Part shown: piece after piece, positions 1-7,399 of the stretch
Layout: every line of letters starts with the position of its first letter
Position numbering within the stretch: the stretch's first letter is position 1
Translations under genes and position numbers: made by a program
The notes under the pieces: generated by a model
Database searches by the model: none
What the model was told of the DNA's origin: nothing
The model's input: only the letters and a program-made list of their open reading frames with translations
DNA from: Bacteroidetes bacterium ADurb.Bin217
GTDB lineage: Bacteria; Bacteroidota; Bacteroidia; Bacteroidales; UBA1715
Assembly (NCBI GenBank): GCA_002069975.1
Contig: MWCJ01000019.1
Span: 1 to 45,568 of the forward strand
DNA length: 45,568 bases
Direction of reading: 5' to 3'

Positions 1-60
1 AAAAAACCTTCATTGAATATCGAAATTATTGATAATGAAAGATTAATAGCTGCTGCTTAG
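1..60 (+). CDS. C-terminal fragment of a repeated ORF, probably a transposase
   Basis: Frame 1 is open from the window edge and reads KKPSLNIEIIDNERLIAAA before a TAG stop at 58-60. The same codons and the bases just after the stop recur in inverted orientation at the right edge. Only 19 residues are visible, too few to name a family. The transposase reading is inferred from the gene being repeated and lying at both sequence ends. The sequence diverges 15 bases after the stop, where a transposable element would be expected to end. Confidence 0.45.
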   Translation, partial: KKPSLNIEIIDNERLIAAA

Positions 61-75
61 GTCGAATTGACGTTA
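3..75 (+). repeat. Left copy of a 73-bp terminal inverted repeat
   Basis: Bases 3-75 are identical to the reverse complement of 45496-45568. The shared block covers the last codons of the repeated ORF plus 15 bases after its stop (GTCGAATTGACGTTA), then the two copies diverge completely. This fits the end of an insertion sequence, seen at both contig ends in opposite orientation. The rest of the element lies outside the window. Confidence 0.9.
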
Positions 76-282
76 TAATAAGAATTTTATATGTATTCAT
101 TATATTTACATTTTGATTTAACACATGCAAATATACGCTATTACATAGTTGTATAAACTACAATTTTGGTCAGTAGCATCAAAGATGTTCTAAATACATA
201 AAACAAGAGGGTGAAAATTAAAAGTCATTAAGAATTTGTCGATGTAAAACATTGAATTTTTATACTTAACTCTAAAAATTAA

Positions 283-542
283 TTGAAATATTTGGAGTTT
301 GCATATAGATTTCCATATAAAATAAACGTTACATACACGCAAAAATGGAGTAATATCTTTTTTTGGCGGACGTTTGCAGGCAAAGAAATAGACTTTATAG
401 AAGAATACAATGGTACCATATTGGATTTGAATGCAAATGGAATATGCGAACAAAACATAAACATCACACTGCATTTACCGAAATATATCCTCTATCTTAA
501 ATAATTACAGTAACTCCTGAGAATTATTTAGACTTCATATAA
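283..542 (+). pseudogene. Decayed C-terminus of an AAA/DUF4143 ATPase
   Basis: This is a remnant of the protein family encoded intact at 6061-7191. One frame reads NIFFWRTFAGKEIDFIEEYN, matching YYWRTKEQKEIDYIEDYNG of the intact copy. After a frameshift near 412-420 the next frame reads GFECKWNMRTKHKHHTAFTE and IYPLS, matching AFEFKWNKK and FSKAYP. A stop (TAA, 498-500) interrupts this frame, and the tail PENYLDFI ends at 540-542, matching QENYENFI. The nucleotide-binding half is absent. The last codons overlap the convergent Mur ligase gene by about 19 bases. Bases 76-282 hold nothing I can recognise. Confidence 0.75.
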
Positions 543-1900
543 TCCAATACTTGTTGTGCAAACGCATCTAAATACGGGTCACGAGCACCCATAATGAGGA
601 CTACTGCATTGGGCGGCGTAGTTGCAGCAATAACTTGTAACGACTGTTCTTTGGATCCGGTATACACAGCTTGTTTTCCTTGGAGTGCAATAGAATCGCT
701 TACAATTGTGGGCGAAATATTTTTGTCGACAGTACCTCCGGCATAATATACATCGGCAATTAAAAATGCATCTGTTTCGCGTAATGTATGACTTACAAAT
801 TCTGCCAATTCTTCATGCATAAATCGAAGTGGACCAAAACCATGGGGTTGAAACCAAGCAACGACACACGGAGCAATTGACTGACATGCTTTAATAGCTG
901 CAGCAACTTCGGCAGGATTATGAGCAAAATCGTCAACGACATAAATATTTGCATCGGTTTTACCAACCAACTGTGTTCTACGATATATCCCTCGAAACGA
1001 CTGTAATGCCACACATGCATCACCAACAGAAACACCAATTGCATGTGCTACAGATATAGCCGCAAGAGCATTTTCCATATTGTGCTTACCAATTACAGGA
1101 ATGTTACAGGTATACGATTGTACAACAAATGAAATTTTAAATCCCTCTTGCTTAAAATTAGTTCCACATATTGGAGCATGCTCAGTTCCAAAATTATAGG
1201 CATGGTTGTCGCTCAATTGTTTGGTAAGTTCATAATCCTGATTGGCAATAAAATATGAAGCTGTATTTTGCTTAAAAATTGTAAACAAATCAATAAGTTC
1301 ATCATATTCCTTATGGTCGCGATCTATATTTAGCAACACCGAAATTTCTGGTTTGTAATTAACTATAGAACCATCGGATTCATCGGCTTCTATCACTAGC
1401 CATTCGCCTGTGCCAACCCATGCATTACCCGGCATGCCTTTTTCTTGCAATTCGGACAAACCAGCACCGGTGATAAGTGAAGGTGATTTCTCACACATTT
1501 GTAATATATGAAAAATCATAGCCGTTGTGGTAGACTTACCCGAAGTTCCTCCTACTGCAATAGTTTTAATACTATTAGAAATTGCTGCCAATAATTCGGA
1601 GCGTTTCATTACAGGAATACCAAATTCTAATGCTTTTTGATATTCCACATTACTTTGTTCTATAGCGGTAGATACAATTACAACATCTGTAAATTTTGTT
1701 ATACCACTTCCATCTTGAAAATAACAAGCAATTCCTTGCTCTTCAAATTGAGTTTGTATACGAATTTTTTGTTCGGCACCAAACAAGCGGTCAGAACCCG
1801 AAACTTGTTTGCCTACCCCTTGTAAATACTGTGCTATAGCACTCATGCCGGTTCCGGCAATGCCAACAAAAAAGAATGATGAAAAAGAATCTAATGTCAT
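524..1900 (-). CDS. Mur ligase family protein (MurC/Mpl-like)
   Basis: A 458-residue cytoplasmic ATP-dependent ligase of the Mur family, which adds amino acids or peptides to UDP-N-acetylmuramate. An N-terminal Rossmann-like motif (FVGIAGTGMSAIA, about 11-23) is followed by the P-loop GGTSGKSTTT (117-126), EADESDGS (171-178), HNMENALAA (273-281) and a C-terminal domain with DDFAHNPAE (323-331). The order and length fit MurC/Mpl. Canonical MurC and Mpl read GTHGKTTT in the P-loop and DDYAHHPTE near the C-terminus. The Ser replacements here and the FQPHGFGPLRF stretch (350-360) point to a paralogue group rather than the essential MurC, so I give no gene symbol. It stands apart from any dcw cluster. 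The start is the only ATG before the GxGxxG motif. Confidence 0.8.
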   Translation of the reverse strand: MTLDSFSSFFFVGIAGTGMSAIAQYLQGVGKQVSGSDRLFGAEQKIRIQTQFEEQGIACYFQDGSGITKFTDVVIVSTAIEQSNVEYQKALEFGIPVMKRSELLAAISNSIKTIAVGGTSGKSTTTAMIFHILQMCEKSPSLITGAGLSELQEKGMPGNAWVGTGEWLVIEADESDGSIVNYKPEISVLLNIDRDHKEYDELIDLFTIFKQNTASYFIANQDYELTKQLSDNHAYNFGTEHAPICGTNFKQEGFKISFVVQSYTCNIPVIGKHNMENALAAISVAHAIGVSVGDACVALQSFRGIYRRTQLVGKTDANIYVVDDFAHNPAEVAAAIKACQSIAPCVVAWFQPHGFGPLRFMHEELAEFVSHTLRETDAFLIADVYYAGGTVDKNISPTIVSDSIALQGKQAVYTGSKEQSLQVIAATTPPNAVVLIMGARDPYLDAFAQQVLDYMKSK

Positions 1901-2041
1901 AAAGTATGTCTAAATATCTGAACGTCTGAATGTTAATGGTTAATGATTAGTAAGTATTCATAATAATCTAAAAAAACTATTTTTTGAACGTAAAACTACA
2001 ACAAGTTTCTTTATAAACTTATTACTTCTCAATCTTGAAAC

Positions 2042-3517
2042 TTAGCTGTGTATAGGCAATCGCACAGTAAACATAGAACCAATATTTGGCTTAGTTTTAA
2101 GCAAAATAGAACCATTTAGTAATTTTACAATATTTTTTGAAATTGCTAAACCTAATCCCAATCCACCTGTTTTTTCAGACGAATCGGCTTCAATATTCTG
2201 AAACGTGTCGAAAATTCTATTTTCGATTTCTGGCAAAATACCAACTCCTGTATCGTGCACTATAAAATCTATATAATTGCCTATTTCATTAACTTTACAA
2301 ACAAGTGTAATTTCTCCTTCTGTTGTAAATTTAAATGCATTTTCTAACATATTATACAAACACTGATATAGTCTTTTTTGATCGGTCATAAAGTAAAAAT
2401 CGGCAGCAGTTGTATTATGCATTTTAAACACAATGGCTTCCTTTTTCTGCTTTTTTTGCTGAACCACAAATTCATCATACAAATCTTGTAACAACTCTTG
2501 TGGACTACAACTATTTTTTTCAATATGTATTTTTTGCGTTTCGAGCGAAGTTATATCAAGTAAATTATCTATAAATGCCAATAATTTCTCCCCGTTTTTT
2601 CGAATTATTTGAACATATCTATCACGTTCTTCCTTTGTAATATCATCATCTTCCAATAAATCAGAAAAGCCCAAAATTGAATTGAGTGGGGTACGAATTT
2701 CGTGGCTCATTTTCGATAAAAACATTGATTTCATTTTATCTGCTTGCTCAGCATTTTCTTTTGCTGCAATCAGATTTTTTTCAAATGTTTTTCGTTCACT
2801 AATATCGTGAAACATACATACCCAACCCAATTCGTTTGATTGCTCATCATTTACTAATGAAACTGATAACGATATAGGTATTATTTTTTTGCTTTTTACA
2901 ACAAAAAAAACCTCATGTTTTGCATGCAACAATTTACCAATAGCGATAGGATTTTGTGATTCGTCGCAAATATAATCGGGAAAAAAGTTTTCGCTTACAT
3001 CGGAATTTAAATACCCGGTAAGTGCAGAACATGCAGGATTTATTGATACTATTCTAAAATCTTTGTCGGTAATAATCAACGATTCAGGCATGTTTTCGAA
3101 TATCATATCGCCTGTAATGGCACGCGCCAACAAATCATGAGTTTTTGCAGAATTTTCGAGTGCATTTTTCACACGCGTTTCTAATTCCTGCTGATTGAAT
3201 GGTTTTTTGATATAATCGTATGCCCCACTGCGAAATCCTTCGTCAATATCGGCACCCGTAACTTTAGCTGTTACAAATATTACCGGTATAGTTTTATAAT
3301 CTTTGTGTGCATGGAGTTTTTTTGCCAAAGAAAAACCGTCTTCTTCGGGCATCATCACATCGAGCAAAATTAAATCGGGAATTTTTTTTGTTATTTCTTC
3401 CCACATCTCGGTACCACTGGTAGCCATAGCAATATCATACTCCAACAGCATTTCTGCCATCAAAAATCTATTTGAATATTGATCATCTACAATGAGTATT
3501 CGTGGTCTTTTTTGCAT
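2042..3517 (-). CDS. Cytoplasmic REC-PAS-histidine kinase hybrid
   Basis: A 491-residue signalling protein with no membrane segment or signal peptide. Residues 5-120 form a receiver domain with acidic pair D11/D12, phospho-acceptor D53 (LLDVMMP), T83 and K105. A PAS domain spans about 135-245. A HisKA domain follows with phospho-accepting H272 (MSHEIRTPLNS), then a HATPase domain with N393 (N box), DTGVGI (422-427) and GGLGLGLAIS (451-460). The input is therefore probably another kinase acting on the receiver, or a cytoplasmic ligand of the PAS domain. The gene starts 8 bases after the lysA stop, so the two are probably co-transcribed. No partner response regulator with a DNA-binding domain is nearby, and the output target is unknown. 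Confidence 0.88.
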   Translation of the reverse strand: MQKRPRILIVDDQYSNRFLMAEMLLEYDIAMATSGTEMWEEITKKIPDLILLDVMMPEEDGFSLAKKLHAHKDYKTIPVIFVTAKVTGADIDEGFRSGAYDYIKKPFNQQELETRVKNALENSAKTHDLLARAITGDMIFENMPESLIITDKDFRIVSINPACSALTGYLNSDVSENFFPDYICDESQNPIAIGKLLHAKHEVFFVVKSKKIIPISLSVSLVNDEQSNELGWVCMFHDISERKTFEKNLIAAKENAEQADKMKSMFLSKMSHEIRTPLNSILGFSDLLEDDDITKEERDRYVQIIRKNGEKLLAFIDNLLDITSLETQKIHIEKNSCSPQELLQDLYDEFVVQQKKQKKEAIVFKMHNTTAADFYFMTDQKRLYQCLYNMLENAFKFTTEGEITLVCKVNEIGNYIDFIVHDTGVGILPEIENRIFDTFQNIEADSSEKTGGLGLGLAISKNIVKLLNGSILLKTKPNIGSMFTVRLPIHS

Positions 3518-3525
3518 ACATGTAG

Positions 3526-4785
3526 TTATTTAAATGATGTAAGTCCAGAAAAATCGAGTGTTGCAAAATAATCTTCAACTGTTTCGGCTCTACGAATTTG
3601 CACCACACTACCATCGGTTCGCAGCAATAATTCTGCGGAACGCAATTTACCGTTATAATTAAAACCCATAGCATGACCATGAGCACCGGCATCGTGAATA
3701 ACCAACAAATCACCAATTTCAATTTTTGGCAATTCTCTATGAATGGCAAATTTATCATTGTTTTCGCACAACGATCCGGTAACATCATAGGTATGTAATT
3801 TTGGAGCAAATTCTTTACCCAAAACCGTAATATGATGATACGCTCCATACATGCCCGGACGCATAAGGTTTGACATACTTGCATCAACCCCAACATAATC
3901 GCGATATGTTTGTTTAAAATGCTGTACTTTTGTTACTAAATAACCATATGGACCGGTAATGTATCGTCCCGATTCTAAAAATATTTTTAATGGGGCTAAA
4001 CCTTGTGCAACAATAATTTCGTCGTATTTTTTCTTTATCCCATTACTGATATAGGTTATATCTACAGGCTTTTGGTCTGGTTTATACGGAATGCCTATTC
4101 CTCCACCTAAATTTACAAATTCAAACCGAATACCTAATTGTGTATGAAGTTTCACAATTAAATTAAACATAATTTCGGCAGTCTCTATAAAATAATCATT
4201 GTTCAACTCATTGGAAGCTACCATAGTATGAATCCCAAACCGTTGAAAACCTTTTTGTTTTAATATGGCATATCCTTCAAACAATTGAGCTTCGGTAAAG
4301 CCATATTTTGCTTCTTCAGGATTTCCTATTATTTCATTTCCTTCTTTCAAATTTCCGGGATTGTATCGGAACGAAAGTAAATCGGGCAAACCGGCATGCT
4401 CTTCTAAATATGCAATATGACTAATATCATCGAGGTTAATAACTGCTCCTAATTCACGAGCTTTTTGGTATTCGTAAGCTGCCGTATTGTTCGAAGTAAA
4501 CATAATATTTTCTCCCACTACCCCTGCCGATTCAGACAACAATAATTCGGGATGCGAACTGCAGTCGCATCCAAAACCAACTTCAGATAATACCTTTATC
4601 AAATATGGATTTGGTGCTGCTTTTACCGCAAAAAATTCTTTAAAACCTTCGTTCCACGAAAAAGCTGCTTGTAATTGTTTAGCATTTGCTATCATTGCTG
4701 CTTCATCGTATATATGAAACGGTGTAGGATATGTTGCTAAAATTTCTTCTATTTTTGCTTTATTAAATGGTACTGTTTTACTCAT
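3526..4785 (-). CDS. lysA: Diaminopimelate decarboxylase-type PLP enzyme
   Basis: A 419-residue fold-type III PLP decarboxylase, most likely converting meso-diaminopimelate to L-lysine. PLP lysine K55 lies in EFFAVKAAPNP. The glycine loop GGGIGIPY (227-234), ESGRYITGPYG (271-281), the catalytic pair C340-E341 in GSLCENND, and HDAGAHGHAMGFNYNG (364-379) are all present. I chose ATG at 4785 over the in-frame TTG at 4800 because the intervening GAAGGAAGAA makes a good ribosome-binding site for it. The closely following histidine kinase gene probably shares its transcript. The sequence diverges from textbook LysA in places (HTMVASNELNNDYF where LysA has a HIGSQ-type motif), so a related substrate such as another basic or carboxy amino acid cannot be excluded. 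Confidence 0.82.
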   Translation of the reverse strand: MSKTVPFNKAKIEEILATYPTPFHIYDEAAMIANAKQLQAAFSWNEGFKEFFAVKAAPNPYLIKVLSEVGFGCDCSSHPELLLSESAGVVGENIMFTSNNTAAYEYQKARELGAVINLDDISHIAYLEEHAGLPDLLSFRYNPGNLKEGNEIIGNPEEAKYGFTEAQLFEGYAILKQKGFQRFGIHTMVASNELNNDYFIETAEIMFNLIVKLHTQLGIRFEFVNLGGGIGIPYKPDQKPVDITYISNGIKKKYDEIIVAQGLAPLKIFLESGRYITGPYGYLVTKVQHFKQTYRDYVGVDASMSNLMRPGMYGAYHHITVLGKEFAPKLHTYDVTGSLCENNDKFAIHRELPKIEIGDLLVIHDAGAHGHAMGFNYNGKLRSAELLLRTDGSVVQIRRAETVEDYFATLDFSGLTSFK

Positions 4786-5221
4786 AATTTCTTCCTTCAA
4801 TTAATACTTCCGACAATTCAATTTATAAAAACCCTACTTATATGCTTGATTTGCAATGCTATAAATTTTATTTTCTTCGTTACTGTTTGCAAACCCCCTC
4901 ATGCTTTACGTTTTGCAATACTAATGATATTTTACAAAATAATCAATAAAAACGCTATGCAATATTCACTAAAAAAATGTGTAAATAAACATGCACATAA
5001 AAAACTTGATGAGTCGTTAGCAAACAATATTATTTAGAGAATTATAACTTTAAAGTCAGGAATTTGAAGGTTAGTATAAAATCTTCGTTTAAAAAAATCA
5101 TCCCAATAATAAAACATCATTCATATATGAAAAACTATCAAAATTGCAGAGTGTATTGCGATTTACTCCTTTTTACTGTAAGTTTGTGCTATCAAAAACG
5201 ATAAAAACATAAAAAAACAAT
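4786..5221. other. Intergenic region between divergent lysA and uspA
   Basis: About 430 AT-rich bases separate two divergent genes. Apart from the uspA promoter at the right end I see no gene. A 63-codon plus-strand reading frame (4846-5037) lacks a ribosome-binding site and resembles no family. No TAnnTTTG match was found for lysA, so its promoter is unassigned. Confidence 0.6.
5156..5186 (+). promoter_or_regulatory. Bacteroidota-type promoter of the universal stress gene
   Basis: TTG at 5156-5158 and TAAGTTTG at 5179-5186 are separated by 20 bases, matching the -33/-7 pattern of the Bacteroidota primary sigma factor. The predicted transcript starts near 5192, giving a leader of about 30 bases before the ATG at 5222. 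Confidence 0.6.
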
Positions 5222-6058
5222 ATGGAAACAATAATTCCAAAAGTTGACAGTATCCTGGTGCCAACAGACTTTAGCGAAGTTGGAAATGCGGCAGTATTGC
5301 AAGCAGTAGAAATTGCTAAATTACATACCGGAGTAGTGCATTTATTACATGTAGTAGAATCTAAAAAAAACGAAACTCATGACAACTGTTTGACACTTCT
5401 AAAACAATCGGCACGGGCAACTTCATATTCTCTCTGTGAATATATTATTGAAGAAGGTGATATATTCTCAACCATAAACACTGTAGCAGAACGCATTGGT
5501 GCCGACCTTATAATTATGGGAACTCACGGCAAAATTGGCTTACAAAAATTACTTGGCAGCAATGCTCTAAAAGTAATAGACAGCACTAAAATACCGCTCA
5601 TGGTAGTTCAAAATAAAGTAATACCTGGTGGATTTAAAAATATATTGTTCCCGGTAAGTTTAGCCGACGAAGACCGCCAAAAAACAACCATAGCTATACG
5701 ATTGGCAAAAATGTTTAACTCTACTATTCATATTTTTCCACGCTACGAATCTACCAAAACAGGCGAAAAGCAAATGATTTCAACCATTTTGCAAATCAAA
5801 GCATATTTTACTAAATACGATATAGCATTTGAAGTAGCACCATTGCTTACCTCAACCGACAATTTTGAGAAAAAAATATTGGATTACAGTGCTCAAATCA
5901 ATGCAGATTTAATTATCATAATGAGCGATTCTGACGATCACTTTATACCACTTTTTGGGTCAAAAGAAGAAGACGTGTTGTTCAACAGCATGAAAATTCC
6001 GGTAATTTGTGTAGAAGAGAAAAAAATTAAAAAAGCTCGGTTTTCTACTGCGGGGTAG
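5222..6058 (+). CDS. Tandem-domain universal stress protein (UspA family)
   Basis: A 278-residue cytoplasmic protein made of two Usp folds. The first (about 8-130) opens with ILVPTDFSEVGNAAVLQAVE and ends with an ATP-binding-type loop MGTHGKIGLQKLLGS (99-113) followed by IPLMVV. The second (about 138-270) opens with NILFPVSLADEDRQ and ends IPVICVEE, but lacks a clear glycine loop, so only the first domain looks able to bind nucleotide. In the first loop 8 residues separate the second and third glycines, where 9 is usual. It probably acts in stress or energy-state signalling, with no specific role readable here. It has its own promoter and ends 2 bases from the convergent ATPase gene, with no terminator between them. 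Confidence 0.88.
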   Translation: METIIPKVDSILVPTDFSEVGNAAVLQAVEIAKLHTGVVHLLHVVESKKNETHDNCLTLLKQSARATSYSLCEYIIEEGDIFSTINTVAERIGADLIIMGTHGKIGLQKLLGSNALKVIDSTKIPLMVVQNKVIPGGFKNILFPVSLADEDRQKTTIAIRLAKMFNSTIHIFPRYESTKTGEKQMISTILQIKAYFTKYDIAFEVAPLLTSTDNFEKKILDYSAQINADLIIIMSDSDDHFIPLFGSKEEDVLFNSMKIPVICVEEKKIKKARFSTAG

Positions 6059-6060
6059 TT

Positions 6061-7191
6061 TTATTTTGTACTCATTATAAAATTTTCATAATTCTCTTGG
6101 TGAATAACTGAAAATTCATTCTGAGGATATGCTTTAGAAAAACTTGCCGGACATTTTGCTTTTGCTTTTTTATTCCATTTAAATTCAAAGGCATGTAATG
6201 TTCCATTATAATCCTCAATATAGTCAATTTCTTTTTGTTCTTTTGTTCGCCAATAATATTGATTTACCCACAAATCGGTATGCAATATATATTTTTGCCG
6301 TTCTGCCAACATAAAATTTTCCCACAATGCACCAATATCAGCTCGAAGTTCTATTTGATTAAAATTAGCAATTAATGCATTTCTAATTCCATTATCATAA
6401 AAATAATATTTTCGACTATATTTCAATTCGTTTCTAAGATTTCGACTAAACGAACTTAAATGAAATATTATAAATGTTTGTTCCAACAAATTTAGATATG
6501 AATCTACCGTTTTACTATCAAGTCCACAAATTTGTCCCAATTCATTATTAGACACATGGCTTCCTATTTGAAATGCCAATGCTTGTAATAATTTTATAAG
6601 TTTATCCGATTTTTTTATATTACCCCACGTTAAAATATCTTTATACAAATAACTATCCGAAAGTTGTCGAAGCATTTCCTGTTCATTACCCAAATTACTC
6701 ACAACCTCTGGATAATATCCATACAAAAGTCTATGGGGTAACAATCTGCGTTCTTCAAGCAATCCATGATGCGCAACCATTTCAGCATACGAAATAGGCA
6801 ACATTCTATACTCCCATTTTCTTCCGGTAAGTGGCTCGTTTATAGTATTAGCCAATTCAAACGCCGAACTACCCGTAGCTATAAGCTGTATGCTTTTAAT
6901 CTGATCAGTAATTAGTTTTAACTTAATCCCAATATCTTGTATTCTTTGAGCTTCATCTATTACAACTAATTTTTTATTACCAAAAATAGCTTGCAATCTC
7001 GAAGATGATATTGTTTCGAATAATGATATAGTATCAGGATCATCTCCATTAAACCAAATACTATCAGGATACTCTTCAACTATCTTTTTCAAAATTGTAG
7101 TTTTTCCAACCTGCCGTGCACCAAGCAAAATTATTGCTTTCCCAGAATACAATTTTTTACGTATTATCGTATCTATTTCTCGTTGAATCAT
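6061..7191 (-). CDS. AAA ATPase with C-terminal DUF4143 domain
   Basis: A 376-residue protein of the AAA_14/DUF4143 family. Walker A GARQVGKTT is at 24-32 and Walker B LVVIDEAQ at 75-82. A sensor-like ATGSSAFELA (106-114) and GRKWEY with LPISYAEM (about 123-138) follow. The C-terminal domain carries D323 and E336-F-K338 in an arrangement resembling a PD-(D/E)xK nuclease fold. The family is common and multi-copy in Bacteroidota, and its cellular role is not established. The start is ATG 7191, not the in-frame TTG at 7206, because a promoter -7 box lies over 7204-7211. A decayed relative lies at 283-542. Tandem 32-bp repeats sit just upstream of the promoter. Confidence 0.88.
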   Translation of the reverse strand: MIQREIDTIIRKKLYSGKAIILLGARQVGKTTILKKIVEEYPDSIWFNGDDPDTISLFETISSSRLQAIFGNKKLVVIDEAQRIQDIGIKLKLITDQIKSIQLIATGSSAFELANTINEPLTGRKWEYRMLPISYAEMVAHHGLLEERRLLPHRLLYGYYPEVVSNLGNEQEMLRQLSDSYLYKDILTWGNIKKSDKLIKLLQALAFQIGSHVSNNELGQICGLDSKTVDSYLNLLEQTFIIFHLSSFSRNLRNELKYSRKYYFYDNGIRNALIANFNQIELRADIGALWENFMLAERQKYILHTDLWVNQYYWRTKEQKEIDYIEDYNGTLHAFEFKWNKKAKAKCPASFSKAYPQNEFSVIHQENYENFIMSTK

Positions 7192-7203
7192 TGTTTTTTT
7201 TAT

Positions 7204-7236
7204 CAAAGATATATATAAATCTATACCTAATGCAAA
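7204..7236 (-). promoter_or_regulatory. Promoter of the AAA/DUF4143 ATPase gene
   Basis: Read on the minus strand, TTTG (7236-7233) is followed after 21 bases by TATCTTTG (7211-7204). Transcription would start near 7197, only a few bases before ATG 7191, which rules out the upstream TTG start. The -33 box lies 10 bases from the edge of the tandem repeats at 7247-7321. Confidence 0.6.
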
Positions 7237-7246
7237 TAAAATATCA

Positions 7247-7321
7247 ACTTTTTTGGATTACATTCCGAAAAAGTTGCTACTTTTTTGGATTACATTCCGA
7301 AAAAGTTGCTACTTTTTTGGA
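7247..7321. repeat. 32-bp tandem direct repeats with internal dyads
   Basis: Two identical 32-bp units (7247-7278 and 7279-7310) and the first 11 bases of a third (7311-7321) run head to tail. Each unit begins ACTTTTTTGGATTAC and ends GAAAAAGTTGCT. Within a unit the arm ACTTTTTTGGA pairs with TTCCGAAAAAGT (one G-T pair), and each arm can equally pair with the arm of the neighbouring unit. The array could therefore form alternative hairpins. It lies immediately upstream of the ATPase promoter and downstream of the leuS terminator. Confidence 0.9.
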
Positions 7322-7342
7322 ATTAGCTAAAGATATTATCAT

Positions 7343-7376
7343 AAAAAAGCCGAACATTTGTATGTTCGGCTTTTTT
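7343..7376 (-). terminator. Rho-independent terminator after leuS
   Basis: A perfect stem joins AAAAAAGCCGAACAT (7343-7357) to ATGTTCGGCTTTTTT (7362-7376) around a 4-base loop. Read on the minus strand it follows the leuS stop by about 24 bases and ends in a run of T. Because both flanks are A/T runs it could also act on plus-strand transcripts. Confidence 0.88.
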
Positions 7377-7399
7377 ATTACAATTACTTATAATTGTGA

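Noticed and set aside
1960..2030. AT-only hairpins (AAAAAACTATTTTTT and AAGTTT/AAACTT) after the histidine kinase gene as a terminator
   Set aside because: The stems are short with almost no GC pairs, so they would be unstable.
4846..5037. A 63-codon plus-strand ORF between lysA and uspA
   Set aside because: No ribosome-binding site, no recognisable family and the composition of AT-rich noncoding DNA.
7247..7321. Short CRISPR array
   Set aside because: The units are directly adjacent with no spacers, and no cas gene is present.
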